A stretch of DNA of 64,000 bases, taken from the NCBI RefSeq assembly GCF_963675165.1, contig NC_087377.1, positions 16,906,518 through 16,970,517 on the forward strand, given 5' to 3'. This document shows, in pieces, positions 1 through 15,229 of this stretch. Position 1 is the stretch's first letter. Each line of letters starts with the position of its first letter. The translations under genes and the position numbers were made by a program. Under the pieces are notes generated by a model. That model did not search any database. It was not told the origin of the DNA and worked only from the letters and a program-made list of their open reading frames with translations. The DNA is from Halichondria panicea. Lineage: Eukaryota; Porifera; Demospongiae; Suberitida; Halichondriidae.

Positions 1-480
1 ACCATGTAATTCGAAAGCGAAAATAATACGAAAACGAAACGTCCAAAGTTAGGGTCCACATTAAAACCAACTACACATTATACACAAGTACCGTACTTGT
101 TCAATTTAAGGCGACCCTTCAAATATGCGACACCCTCAATCTTAGGTAATATTCTGACCTCTAAAAGTAGACAATTATTTTTTTATGTTGCGTCCTAAAT
201 AGAGGTCAAACCACGGCCTCGATTCCAGGCCGCTAGAAGTAATTTTAAGCAGCCTGTAATCGAGGATAGTAGAGTAACCTCCAATTAGATGCGACCCTCT
301 AAATATGCAACACCAGGAATGTTTCTCAACCTCCAAAAGAAATGACCTCTCGTTTTGTAATTATTTACGAATAAGTACATTACCTTGTTCTTGATGAAGG
401 TTCCTCAGTAGTCCCTGTCCATGGACTCATGTCTTCAGCCTCCACCAATACAGACAAATAGTTTGACCACTTGCTCAGAG
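1..480. other. Non-coding start of window: copy of a duplicated intergenic block
   Basis: No gene is seen. The stretch is a diverged copy of sequence found again at about 5740-6200 and 55190-55650, always just upstream of a class I unit. All three copies share an AT-rich segment with repeated phrases ending in ATATGCGACACC and ATATGCAACACC. On the minus strand, about 385-480 could encode a short exon with a reading such as ALSKWSNYLSV, also kept in the other copies. Its gene is unknown. Confidence 0.5.
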
Positions 481-519
481 CTTCAAAACTGACTGCACAA
501 GTTCTTCTCTCTGGAAGCA

Positions 520-530
520 CCACGTGGTTT
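520..530 (+). promoter_or_regulatory. Shared E-box CCACGTGGTTT upstream of unit 1
   Basis: A CACGTG E-box in the context CCACGTGGTTT lies about 240 bp before the unit 1 start codon and is followed by a block resembling GAGGGCGTATCTTGTTAGC. The same pair occurs upstream of units 2, 3, 4 and 7, and in altered form upstream of 6. Conservation across two gene classes suggests a promoter element. CACGTG is the site bound by USF/MYC-type bHLH-zipper factors. Function is inferred. Confidence 0.5.
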
Positions 531-767
531 AGCCATAGATAGTAGAGGAAGAGGGCGTATCTTGTTAGCTGCTGTTTTTCTAGTTTTCTGTATCATGCTG
601 TGAAGATACTGTACTGTACAGAGCCTCTGGATTATTATCAGTGAGTGCAGACAGCACTGTTTACTGCATGTACATGATTTAGATGGCATGATATAATTTG
701 CACACACTAATTCTGACATAATATATAATTATTATACATTCATCTTATTCCACTCTCTACAGAGAAG

Positions 768-1205
768 ATGTCTGACTATCTCACAATAGCAGATCTAGGA
801 AAACTATACATAGCTACGTTTGATGCTCGAATCAAGTGGAGAAACTTCTTGCTGGTTCTTGAGGTATCCTCTGATACCATCGACAGCATTGGTACAAAAT
901 GGCAAAACAATCCTGATGACTGCTATCGTGAGGGTTTGAAAGAATGGCTGAAAGGTGGTGAGAGAAGCTGGGAAGATGTTGTCAAAGCTTTGTCAAGTCC
1001 TATTGTGGGCCACGTTCACATAGCCAGGACCATCGAGAAAGATCATCTACAGTCTACTGATGCAAGCAATCCTACTGATGTGAAGTCAGAGGGTAAGCAC
1101 TAGTTCAGCACAGGAATCATACAGTCATAATGCTTAGTTCGTTAGCTGCTATAATATTCACCCCCCCCCCACACACACACACACATATACACACACACCA
1201 CACAC

Positions 1206-1264
<59 letters not shown>

Positions 1265-3689
1265 GTTCTACAGTTGACCAAAATCACCAGGATATCAATG
1301 ACGATTTGACTGTTTTCCTAGACCAACGACTTGGTAAAGGTGCATTTGGAGCAGTCTTCAAAGGCAGCTACAAGGGCGAGATTTGTGCAGTCAAAGTGCT
1401 GCTTCACGACGCTATGGAGATGCAGGCAAGTATTTCAATCGGCAAAAACGAAGAAGCTAGCGATGCAATTGATCGTGAAAGTGATTTTCTCAAGTCGTTC
1501 CAGCACCCAAACGTTGTTCAGTTTTTGTCGACAGCCAAGCACCCCAAATCAGGGAGTACAATCCTTGTTGTTGAGCTGATGGATTGCAATTTGAGATCCT
1601 ATTTCTCCAGCCTTGATGAAGAGTCCCTCACTAGCGAATGTGAAATTAGCCTCTCCAATGACATGGCTTGTGGTCTGGCCTACATTCACAGCAAGCAGAT
1701 TATCCACCGTGACCTCTGTGGTGATAACGTCTTGCTGAAGCTTACACGACCAGTGCCTGTTGCAAAGATATCCGACTTTGGCATGTCACGGCTATACGAT
1801 CCCTCCAAGCTTAGCCACACCCTCACAGCCATTGGTAACCGTATGGGGTATCTACCTCTCGAGGCTATTCGATTGGACAAGGATAATTACGATAATAGCT
1901 TGGATGTGTTCTCTCTTGGGGCAATTATGATGCAGATTGTTTGCAAGCTGAAGACGATCAAATCTGTGGAAGATCGATCATTCCATGTTGCCCAGATACC
2001 TCACACACACAGGTTGAGGAAGCTTATCGACAGTTGTTTGCAAGAAGACATGAGGAGGAGACCATCTGCCAGGGACATCTGTGAGTCAATGATAAGTATA
2101 TTATGTGTTTTATTCAGCTAACTGTAACCCTAACGAAAAAATCATATCCGTCTATTAATGTTGGTATCGATTTTAGATACTTACCTGACAACAAGCTCGG
2201 ACCCAGTGGAGGCAACAAAGAAGGAGTCAAAGGACACTGAACAAGTCAAGAAGGTGCATACATGTAGTGTGATAATGAGATTCCCACAGCAACAATAGTA
2301 TTGTACCTTAACATGCATGGATGCTGTCTCATGTGTTAAGCCGTAACTATACACATCCGTTTGACTGTGCCTATAATTATGTACTTCATTTAGTGAAGAT
2401 TATCTCGTTCTGTTGTAGAATTTCCACTAATGATATTCACGCCTGTGTTTTAGATTTCCACCAACGTTTCCCTGTACAGGCGCACAAGGAACAGACTGAG
2501 CACAAAGATGCTGAGCTGGTCAGGAGAGACGCCATCATTCAACAGCAGAGACAGGTGAGACAAAATGCACCATTATATTATTGCAGAGCTATAGTAGAAG
2601 CTTTGATCTCTTATAATCGTACTGTACATTCTATTAGACTGGTGGGCGTGGCCTCTTAAGCTAATTAGAGAAAGTGATTTAGTGTGCATGCAATTATTGC
2701 TACAAGTAACACTCACTTGTTAGTAGACACTATCCTAATTACACTCATTCATTATTCAGGGTCCCCCTCCCAGAGAGTTGAGACTTCCACTCACTCTGAA
2801 ATGGAGAAGAGGAAAAGACATGCCAATCAAGATGGGTTCCACGGTACAGAGTGTTGTTATCGGTGACACGGTGTATGTTGGTGGAGGGCGTGCAGGCAAT
2901 GATCGTGACAAGTGTACAGTGATGAAGCTCGAGCAAGATCAATGGACCAAACTACCAGAGTACACTGCCAAGTGGTTCGCTATGACATCACTCGCTAATC
3001 GACTAGTGCTGGTGGGAGGACAGGATCCAAGAAACAACAAACGCACCAATCAGCTTGCAGTTTTTGAAGCAGGGGAATGGACTCACCCGTACCAACCAAT
3101 GAACATTGCTCGTTGTTCCTCAGCAGCTGTCTCCTTCAACAACCACATCATTGTAGCTGGTGGGTATGATGATAAAGGACGTACCTCCTCTGTGGAGGTG
3201 TTGGATGTGGCATCAAGAAGATGGTACATTGCTCAGTCACTACCTAACCCACGATCAGATCTGAAATCGACTCTCATAGGAAACACCCTCTTCCTAATGG
3301 GAGGGTGGGATCACACTGTGAGTAGTTCAACCAAGACAGTGCATCACGCCGACCTCGATGAACTCATTGCAAATGCCCTTTCCAACATGGACACACCCAC
3401 TCTCTGGCAGACCTTACAGGAAGTACCACTCGAGTGGTCAGCTCCTCTCAGTATTGGGAGGTCACTATTAGCCGTTGGTGGAGCGGACGACAGATTCAAC
3501 CCAAGTTCATCGATCCACCTCTACCAGCCTGACACCAGGAGGTGGGTGAAAGTGGGAGACCTGCCTACTGGACGATACTACTGCACATGCTCAGTACTTC
3601 CTAGTGGAGAGGTCATTGTAGCCGGAGGACAGACATATTCATTTGTTTATATTCAAACTGTTGATTTCTTCTTTATAAGTGCTAATTAG
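768..3689 (+). CDS. Unit 1: Death domain - TKL kinase - coil - Kelch protein (class I)
   Basis: Five coding exons with matching phases: 768-1092, 1274-2080, 2177-2253, 2480-2554, 2760-3689, giving about 737 residues. The first exon is a Death domain (about residues 5-100; KWRNFL, SWEDVVKALSSP, IARTIEKDH). The kinase has its glycine loop at 129-136 (GKGAFGAV), Lys149, HRDLCGDN from 253 and DFG at 276, so the catalytic set is complete; PLE replaces the usual APE. A 26-residue linker and a 25-residue charged coil (HKDAELVRRDAIIQQQR) follow, then six Kelch repeats with six double glycines. Death plus TKL kinase is the IRAK/Pelle layout; a C-terminal propeller on it is unusual. The start is the first ATG after a good acceptor (CTCTACAG), so a non-coding first exon probably lies upstream. 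No signal peptide or membrane segment is visible. Role in ligand-sensing signalling is inferred. Confidence 0.85.
1160..1263. repeat. CA microsatellite in unit 1 intron 1
   Basis: An interrupted (CA)n tract with some C runs fills the end of the intron between the Death and kinase exons. The same intron carries CA tracts in units 2 and 7. Confidence 0.9.
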
Positions 3690-3888
3690 TTATTTTGTTA
3701 ATTGTTTCTCTTTAATTGTGCGATGAGTTTATAACGATATTGTTTATCATGTTGAGAAAATTAAGTTGCAACAGAATTTTATCACATAATTATAGTTATT
3801 ATGATGACATGAAGTGGTACATACATAATTACATTGCCAGAAAATAGTACAAAAACAGACAAAATAATATTTAACAGTCTCATAACAA

Positions 3889-5180
3889 GTTCAGGTCCTT
3901 GGTTGGGGTCTTGTCCGAGGGTAGGGTGGACGCCTTCTCCCAGAATACAAAGTCTATCTCCTCTTCCGAGTCAGACAGTGAGGGGTGGGGCTCGGGAACT
4001 GAGGGGTTAAAGAGTCACATGGTCATAGTCACACTGAGTGGTCAGTTTGCGTGAGGCCCCTCTCTTTCTTAGCAGCATAAGTAGGCCTAAAGGTGTGTGT
4101 GGGGGGGGGGTCGTACATGATTGTACATTGCACACCTTCAAATAGGACACACTATAACTGACCTTGAATGACTTTAAGGGACTCTACAAAGTATGACACA
4201 AATGCATTTTCCAGCTGATGTACTCTGTACCTCTACCTCCATTCTCAGTGCCTCTTCTTGTCTCCACAACACTTGGCCGGGCTGAAAAATGGCCGCATAA
4301 CTGGGGGCCGGAAAAGATGAGGGGTGGAAAAATCGAGCAATAGTACAGAAGACAAATCGATCAGTCAATCTACAATTAGAACTAGAGTACTGAAGTGCTA
4401 CCCTCGGCTGTTGACATAAACAATAAAGATCTATAGAAACCAGAGGAGTGTTATACAATAGTATATATGATCTGGCTAAGTAGCAAATAACGGGAGCAAT
4501 AAAATAAAACTAGACTATAGGGCTGAAACTTTTGAGAACAAGTTTTAGTAGAATCATAACACTAATAGTATCTTATTGCACTAGATTATAATCTGACTTC
4601 AAGATATACAGTGAAACAGTATAGCTGTACTCTAGAGGTGGCATAGGTCCGCTATGGAGTCCATTAATTAACCTGGCTGTATTCTATAATAATCTCTATA
4701 GAGTGACTAGACTAAGAAAAGCTTCACTACAACTCTACACACTAACTGACGTGACACAACTCACTAGTCGAGCCACTTTGATTTCTAAACAGAGCCGAGT
4801 CAGCACTCATCCTGTGCAACAGAGAAATACAAATGATAGTACAGATAAACAGTATTAGCATGTATTACGCAAAATTAAAGTTATTATGCATTATGACTTT
4901 ACACATCCTGAGGACCAAACTACACATTGTATGATTAGCTTCAAGCCAGTGGCAATCCTTGCAAGAGTTGCCAGGCTACACACTATTGTACAGATACACA
5001 CTTGTTAGCATGTATTACGAAGTTATTATGGATTATTATGACCGCTTTACAAACACTACACGATGACCCTTTACCTAATCTGCTCCAATAGTGAGAGGTA
5101 CTTCTCTTTGTACTCATTTCTCTCCCTCAGCACACGGGCCACCTCCAGCCTCGACACACGTATGTCCTCCTTATGGCCTC
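3889..5180 (-). pseudogene. Antisense exon relics downstream of unit 1 (coiled-coil protein, possibly JIP3/4-like)
   Basis: Several minus-strand exon-like pieces lie here. 3889-4010 can encode the tail PHPSLSDSEEEIDFVFWEKA ending in DLNLL and a stop. About 4236-4285 encodes PGQVL(W/R)RQEEALRMEVE. 4765-4812 is a shortened copy of a tail ending KSKWLD; 13 bases present at 60070-60085 are missing here. 5075-5170 encodes RVSRLEVARVLRERNEYKEK, which resembles the RH2 coiled coil of JIP3/JIP4 scaffolds. Copies of these pieces follow most units, in varying states, so they look like duplicated passenger exons of an ordinary neighbouring gene. Whether any copy is expressed cannot be told. Confidence 0.4.
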
Positions 5181-5269
5181 TATCACTTATTTACGAAACT
5201 AATTGCTTGAGCTGCACTGCACCTGTCAAACCTCCTCTGGATACACAGTGTTAGCCTTTGATTGCATTG

Positions 5270-5660
5270 CGGGAACAACAAGTGTGTGTGTGTGTGTGTG
5301 TGTGTTCGTTATTTGGTAGGTAGTTACCATCATGCAAATTCTAACAATGTAATACGAAAGCGAAAATAATACGAAAACGAAACGTCATAGGAGACCTTTA
5401 AAAAAGCGTTTTTAAGCGCTAGGTTTTATATGTTACTTGGTGTGAACTGTGTGTGTGTGTGTTACCTGGGTATCATGCACAAGACCAAAGTTAAGGCCCC
5501 AAGTCACTGGCCTGTAGCTGCTCCACACTCTCCCCATCATCACTCTGACTTATCTCTATCTCAAACTGTGAACTGGGTACCACCTCTTCAGTAGCGATAG
5601 TAACCGTCTCCACGTCGATCGGCTCTGTCCCTACGTGTAGTATCTCTGTATTAAAACAGT
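5270..5660 (-). pseudogene. USF-like factor, N-terminal exon fragment
   Basis: The minus strand at about 5490-5650 can encode VVPSSQFEIEISQSDDGESV followed by VEQLQAS and GLVHDTQ up to a splice donor. It is a near-identical copy of the exon at 54950-55110, which belongs to a better preserved USF-like gene. A TG microsatellite (5280-5305) marks the homologue of 54722-54760. Here the downstream exons are missing and the sequence joins directly to the JIP-like piece, so this is a truncated copy. Confidence 0.5.
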
Positions 5661-6259
5661 TTTTAAGTGTTTGCTTTTATGTTACTTGGTGTGAACTCTG
5701 TGTGGGTACATACCTGGGTATCATGCACAAGACCAAAGTTAGGGCCCACATTATAACCAACTACACATTATACACAAGTACCGTACTTGTTCAATTTAAG
5801 GCGACCCTCCAAATATGCGACACTCTCGATCTTAGGTAATATTCTGACCTCTAAAAGTAGCGACTGCTGCGTGTGACAATTATATTTTTATGTCGCGTCC
5901 TAAATAGAGGTCAAACCACACCCTCGATTCCAGGCCGCTAGAAACAATATAATTTTAAGCATCCTATAATCGAGGATAGTAGAGTAACCTCCAATTAGAT
6001 GCGACCCTCTAAATATGAGACACCAGGAATTTTTCTAAACCTCCAAAAAGAAATGACCTCTCGCTTTGTAATTTAATATTTATGAATAACTGTACCTTGT
6101 TAATGTTCTTGATGAAGGTTCCTCAGTAGTCCCTGTCCATGGACTCATGTCTTCAGCCTCCACCAATACAGACAAATAGTTCGACCACTTGCTCAGAACT
6201 TCAAAATTGACAGCACAATTTCTTCTTCTCTCTAGCTAGCTATGGAAGTGAAAGACCAG

Positions 6260-6270
6260 CCACGTGGTTT
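6260..6270 (+). promoter_or_regulatory. Shared E-box upstream of unit 2
   Basis: CCACGTGGTTT with the following conserved GCACGTGACAGCTATT block, about 290 bp before the unit 2 ATG. It is a copy of the block at 55689-55699. Confidence 0.5.
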
Positions 6271-6557
6271 AGCAATGTTATCGCACGTGACAGCTATTAT
6301 TTATTCTGCAGAGAAAGAGGGCGGGTCTCGTTGTAGCTGAGCTAACTGTTGTCCTGTACTTCTGTATCGTGCCTGGTATCAAGCTGTGAAGATACTGTAG
6401 CTCTGGATTATTATCAGTAAGTGCAGACAGCACTGTTTTATTTTCTGCATATAGATCTACGGTACATGGTTTTGATGATATAATTTGCACACACCAAATA
6501 TTGATACATAATTACATGTATATCATTGCTTATCTTATTCCACACTCTACAGAGAAG

Positions 6558-9449
<2,892 letters not shown>

Positions 9450-9559
9450 TTAGTTATTGTAATATGTTGTGCATTGTTAACAATCTTTTTGAAAAAAGTT
9501 TTCTAATTAAGTTCGCATATTTCGTTTATTTTTATTCGAACTGTTGATTTCTTCTCTAT

Positions 9560-9712
9560 AAGTACTAATTACCGTATAGCGTGAAATTTTTGATGCATTT
9601 ATATTTTGTGGATAGGCCTCTCTTTTCGTTGCACAATGTTCGCGGAATGACTGCTTACCGGAAGCCACGCCTTAAATATTTGCACGTTAGCAGGTATAAT
9701 ATAAGAGAAAAT
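9560..9712. repeat. Dispersed repeat beginning TACCGTATAGCG
   Basis: Starting near 9571 a block with TACCGTATAGCG, GGAATGACTGCTTACCGGAA and a nearby CACGTT motif matches 51600-51725 closely. A diverged copy (GGGTTGACTGCTTACCGGAA) occurs at about 44875-44965. The first end looks like the CCGTATA ends of the TA-flanked elements elsewhere in this window, but I see no matching right end. Confidence 0.45.
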
Positions 9713-9837
9713 TAAGTTGCAACAGAATTTTATCGCATATAAAGTTATTATGATGACATGAAGTGGTACATACATAATTACATTGCCAGAAAATAGTACA
9801 AAACAGACAAAATAATATTTATTAAATAACAGTCTCA

Positions 9838-10940
9838 GTTCAGGTCCTTGGTTGGGGTCTTGTCCAAGGGTAGGGTGGACGCCTTCTCCCAGAATCCAAA
9901 GTCTATCTCCTCTTCCGAGTCAGACAGTGAGGGCTGGGGCTCAGGAACTGAGGGGTTAAAGAGTCACATGATCATAGTCATACTGAGTGGCCAGTTTACG
10001 TGAGGCCCCTCTCTTTCTTAGCAGCATAGTAGGCCTAAAGGTGTGTGTGTGTGGGGGGGGGTCGTACATGATTGTACATTGCACACCTTCAAATAGGACA
10101 CACTATAGCTGACCTTGAATGACTTTAAGGGACTCTACAAAGTATGACACAAATGCATTTTCCAGCTAATGTACTCTGTACCTCTACCTCCATTCTCAGT
10201 GCCTCTTCTTGTCTCCTCAACACTTGGCCGGGCTGAAAAATGTCCGCATAACTGGAGGCCGGAAAAGATGAGGGGTGGAAAAATCAAACAATAGTACAGA
10301 AGACAAATCGATCAGTCAATCTACAATTAGAACTAGAGCACTGAAGTGCTACCCTCGGCTGTTGACATAAATAATAAAGATCTATAGAAACCAGAGGAGT
10401 GTTATACAATAGTATATATGATCTGGCTAAGCAGCAAGTAACGGGAGCAATAAAATAAAACTAGACTAGAGGTGAGAAGGGAGTTTTAGCATAACATCAT
10501 AGACACGTACTTTGTTGCACTAATATTATAATGAAACAGTAGGTGGTGCCACAGGTCCAAACACATACTATGAAGGTTATAGCTTAGCTGGTTATTTTCA
10601 AGTACAATTTGGGCCTGAAATAAATACTATTATTGATCTAAGCACACTATAATTATTGCAGCACTATTAAAGATGCTATTAAATACGATAAATCGGAGGT
10701 TTGCAACACCAGATGACTACACAAGTCAACAAAGCTCTCAGAAAGAGACCTACAATGTGTGTAGTTGTCTGACATGCTATCACTCACTTCTCCAGCATTA
10801 GTTTCTCATTGTCTATAATGATCAGATCCACTCCGGGTGCGTTGCTACCGCTGGTTGCTAGGTGGAGCTCCGCTAAATAAGCTCTCCTCGTTGGAGTCCA
10901 CCTCACCTGGTTGGTACAAATCCTCAGGTCTAGTAGGGAG
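9838..10940 (-). pseudogene. Antisense exon relics downstream of unit 2, with a JIP-like exon
   Basis: Minus strand. 9838-9960 is a copy of the tail exon ending DLNLL; about 10186-10235 is the PGQVLRRQEEALRMEVE exon. 10784-10940, unique in the window, reads DLYQPGEVDSNEESLFSGAP in one frame and then VDLIIIDNEKLMLEK in another up to a splice donor, so it carries a frameshift. An acidic stretch leading into a NEKLMLE-type coil resembles the middle of JIP3/JIP4 proteins, which fits the RH2-like exon seen at 5075 and 61665. Family assignment is tentative. Confidence 0.4.
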
Positions 10941-11329
10941 AAAACACGTGAACAGTACTTACTACGAATTATGGCCAAACAATAATAACTGTACACACAC
11001 AAGCACGTCTTCAAACACTGCACATGTAACCAAGGTAATGGCTATAATAGTCTCAAGCAACTTCACCATAACACGACCCCTGGCTATAAGGTCAAATACT
11101 CGTGTCATTAGAGCCCTTGTCAGAGCTTGCTACATGACGGTAGTCTACTGGTGCACTCTTCAACATACTACACGTATATAAAAGTTTCAAACAGTCTTCT
11201 GGACCATCCAAACAAAATCAAATGCGTCCTATAGGAACAGTGAACATGAAAATGTTGGCAGTAGGTATATCCTATCAGGCTATTAAATAACAACACTATC
11301 ACTCACTCATCATCCTGAGTTTGTCATCA

Positions 11330-11470
11330 GACTTGCATCTTTACGAGCAACTTCGTCATGTAGGATCATCTGATTGGACAGGAACTTGCCCTCCCCACCT
11401 CCTCAGCAATGGTCTCTCTCCATGGTCCTGGCTATGTCACTGATAGTCTGTGGTCTACGATCCACTCTTG
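11330..11470 (-). pseudogene. Inverted relic resembling the end of a Death exon
   Basis: Read on the minus strand, 11405-11470 gives RRPQTISDIARTMERDH before a stop, close to the class I Death exon end (GHSDIARTIEKDH). After the stop the frame continues as KFLSNQMILHDEVARKDASL. A second, truncated copy is at 17515-17645, also just upstream of a class II gene. It may be what is left of a Death exon inverted ahead of the class II kinases. Confidence 0.35.
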
Positions 11471-11620
11471 ATAGGATCAAGGACTGCAAACTGTCCCATA
11501 ATCTGTACAAAGTCTCTTCTTGATCATAACATATTCATGCATAATAATAGTTGGCCACTAGCCTCGAATCCACGCCGATTAAAATATGGGCGTGGATTCT
11601 AGGCTAGTTAGCCACTTGCT

Positions 11621-11638
11621 CACGTGGCCACGTGGTTT
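11621..11638 (+). promoter_or_regulatory. Double E-box upstream of unit 3
   Basis: Two CACGTG sites, the second in the shared context CCACGTGGTTT (11628-11638), lie only about 45 bp before the unit 3 ATG. This is much closer than in other units. Confidence 0.5.
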
Positions 11639-11678
11639 GCATTGCTGAATGTCTTGTAGCTAGCTAGCTGCAAAAGCA

Positions 11679-14600
11679 ATGTTTTCTTTGCGAGATGATG
11701 CTGACTTGAGGGAGTTTGTGCTGGAGAATGTGGAGCACTTTGGAGAGGAGAGAGTTCTAGGAACTGGCTCCTATGGCTCTGTTCAAGAGGTCAGTCACTG
11801 CATGCTCTGTTTCTGTGCACTGTCTCTAGTGTATCTGCTAGTGACTGCCTCCATGCACAGGTGATGATCAATGGTGAGGTGTATGCAGCCAAGAAGATCC
11901 ACGAGGTTCTCCTGGAGACGGATGAGCGTGGTGGAGTGGCCAACCTAGCTGGGAACTACCGCCGAGAGTGTCGACTCATGGCTCGCATCCGTCACCCCAA
12001 CATCACCCAGTTCATTGGGCTGTGTTTCGTGACTGGCTCTCGACTGCCTCTCCTGGTCATGGAGAGGCTGGACTCAAGTCTGGACGATCTCCTGGAGTCC
12101 ACCCCCAACATCCCCCTCTCTGTCACCCAGTACATTCTGGTCTGTGTGGCTCGAGGGCTGCTCCACCTGCATCGTGAGTCCGTGGTCCATCGTGACCTTA
12201 CTGCCAGGAACGTCCTGCTGACGGCATCTCTGAGAGCCAAGATCACCGACTTTGGTAACTCTCGTATCGTGAATCTGGAGCCTGGTCGACTGGCCAGGAC
12301 TCTGACGAGGTTTCCTGGGACACTGGTGTACATGCCGCCCGAGGCCCTCTCTGACAGAGGTCACAATGTGTACGGACCCAGTCTGGACGTTTTCTCTTTC
12401 GGAGTGTTGCAATTGTTTGCACTCACACAAGTATGTGTGTAGTTAATGATATTCATAGGTTAGATTCCTGGTGACCTTTCATGCAGTGAATTACCTTATA
12501 AGTATTGTGGTTGTATGTGTTGGGGAGATCCCCCTTTAATATTGTTGACCTTCAGCAAATGCATTTTGTATGTATGATTGTGAATATACGTGCACTCATT
12601 TTCTCCATACATACAGACATACATAAAAACAATCATGACAGTCAGTATTCACATGTTCTTCCACTCGTGTCATTGGACTAGGTGTTTCCAGGAGATCTCC
12701 TTGCCCCCACGTACAGTGACCCCAACAACCCAGACCACCTCCTGGCTCGCTCAGAGTTTGAGCGTCGAGGTCCCTACACGGCTCTCCTTGAGAGGAGTCT
12801 GGCGGGTGGACGTGAGCACCCTCTGTTTGGTCTGGTGAGGGAGTGTCTAGCCAACACCCCAGAGAGAAGACCGACCACCGCTGAGCTCCTCTCGTCTCTG
12901 GAGGAGGTGGGGAGGGGGATGGACGGAGGACTGCTCCAGCTGGACATTGGACGAGTGAAGACTGCCAGGACCCTCAGGGCAAAGGAGAAGAGGATAGAGG
13001 CTCTACAGGTGAGTCCAGTCCAGTGAGCTAGTTGGTGCAAGGGTCTGAGATTGCATGCTGTACTCTGTTCTCAGAGAGAGGTGGTCCAGAAGGACAGGAT
13101 ACTGGAGAGGAAAGATGAGCAACTTACTGAGAAAGATGCACTTCTAGTGCAAAAAGACAATCAACTTGAACAGCAAGGATACCAGTTGGAACAGAATGCT
13201 GCGCTTCTAGTGCAAAAAGACGATCAACTGGATCAAAAGGACAGACTTCTGGTACAAAAAGATGAGCTACTTGTTCAAAAAGATGAGGAAGTAGCGGACA
13301 AAGATACTCAGCTTGCTAGACAGCAACAGGTCAGCAGAACCAGTTTATTTTGTTTATTATAAGCTATTTTGTTCCACGAGCTAGCATGTTGATAACCTTT
13401 TTTTCACTTTATATGCAGATATTGAATTGTGTCCGTGCTAATGCTGCCACCAAAGATGGTGTGATTGCTGACAAGGACAGACAACTCAGTGAACAAGAGT
13501 CAAGGATCACTGATCTCATTTCCCAGAGAGAGGGTGCTCTAGTTGAGAGGGCCGCTCTCTTACAGGTATTATAGTAGTCACCAAATGCACACACTCTTAT
13601 ACGCTAGTATTATACTACAATAATGATATTTGTTTGCGTACATGTAGCTAAGTGTGTCGATGAGATTCCAACAATAGTAGTATACCTCAACAATTGATGC
13701 TATTGTATAAATCATGTTAAGCCGTAACTACACATCCGTTTGAGTGTGCCTATAATTATGTACTTCCTTTAGCAGAAATTGTCTCGTTTTGTTGTAGAAT
13801 TTTCACTAATGATATTCACGTCTGTGTTTAGATTTCCACTAACAGAGATGCTGAGCTGGTCAGGAGAGACGCCATCATTCAACAGCAGAGACTGGTGAGA
13901 CAAAATGCACCATTATATCATTGCAGAGCTATAGTAGAAGCTTTGATCTCTTATAATCGTACTGTACATTCTATTAGACTGGTGGGCGTGGCCTCTTAAG
14001 CTAATTAGAGAAAGTGATTTAGTGTGCATGCAATTATTGCTACAAGTAACACTCGCTTGTTAGTAGACACTATCCTAATTACACTCATTCATTATTCAGG
14101 GTCCCCCTCCCAGAGAGTTGAGACCTCCACTCACTCTGAAATGGAGAAGAGGAAAAGACATGCCAATCAAGATGGGTACCACGGTACAGAGTGTTGTTAT
14201 CGGTGACACGGTGTATGTTGGTGGAGGCGATGCAGTCAATGGTCGTGGCGCGTGTACAGTGATGAAGCTCGAGCAAGATCAATGGACCAAACTACCAGAG
14301 TACACTGCCAAGTGCTTCGCTATGACATCACTCGCTAATCGACTAGTGCTGGTGGGAGGACGTGATCCAAGAAACAACAAACCCACCAATCACCTTGCAG
14401 TGTTTGAATCAGGGGAATGGACTCACCCGTACCCACCAATGAACATTGCTCGTGATTCCTCAACAGCTGTCTCCTTCAATAACCACATCATTGTAGCTGA
14501 TGGTTGTGATGATAAAGGGCGTATCTCCTCTGTGGAGGTGTTGGACGTGGCATCAAGAAGATGGTACATTGCTCAGTCACTACCTAACCTACGATCAGAA

Positions 14601-15032
14601 CTGAAATCAACTCTCATAGGAAACACCCTCTACCTAATGGGAGGGTACGATCACACTCTGAGTGCAACCAAGACAGTGTACCACGTCGACCTCACTGAAC
14701 TCGTTGCAAAGGCCCATTCGAACCTGGACACACCCACTCTCTGGCAGACCTTACAGGAAGTACCACTCGTGCGTTCAGCTCCTCTCAGTATTGGGAGGTC
14801 ACTATTAGCCGTTGGTGGACGAGACGACAGATACATCTCAAGTTCATCGATCCACCTCTACCAGCCTGACACAAGGAGGTGGGTGAAAGTGGGAGACCTG
14901 CCTACTGCACGATCCTGTTGCACATGCTCAGTACTTCCTAGTGGAGAGGTCATTGTAGCCGGAGGACAGACAAGTTCATTTATTATTAGAAGACTGACAA
15001 TTGTTGATTTCTTCACTATAAGTGCTAATTAG
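11679..15032 (+). CDS. Unit 3: TKL kinase - long coiled coil - Kelch protein (class II)
   Basis: Seven phase-0 exons: 11679-11789, 11861-12430, 12682-13008, 13075-13329, 13419-13565, 13832-13894, 14100-15032, about 801 residues. The N terminus has no Death domain. Kinase signatures: GTGSYGSV 28-35, Lys48, HRDLTARN from 147, DFG at 167, then GTLVYMPPEAL, typical of TKL kinases. Residues about 337-470 form a QKD-rich coiled coil (LLVQKDDQLDQKDRLLVQKD). The short coil exon has lost its usual acceptor through a deletion; an upstream TTTAG acceptor gives a shorter 21-codon exon (ISTNRDAELVRRD) in frame. The six-repeat Kelch exon follows. One double glycine is altered (VADGCDD at 14518). Probably a cytosolic signalling protein; ligand unknown. 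Confidence 0.85.
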
Positions 15033-15229
15033 TTATTTTGTTAATTGTTTCTCTTTAATTGTGCGATGAGTTTATAACGATATTGATATTCTTTTTATTA
15101 TGTTGAGACAATTAAGTTGCAACAGAATTTTATCACATAATTATAGTTATTATGATGACATGAAGTGGTACATACATAATTACATTGCCAGAAAATAGTA
15201 CAAAAACAGACAAATACAGTCTCCATAAC

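Noticed and set aside
11968-12430. Open frames on both strands over the class II kinase exon
   Set aside because: They are shadows of the GC-richer kinase exon; the kinase frame has all motifs and the splice phases fit it.
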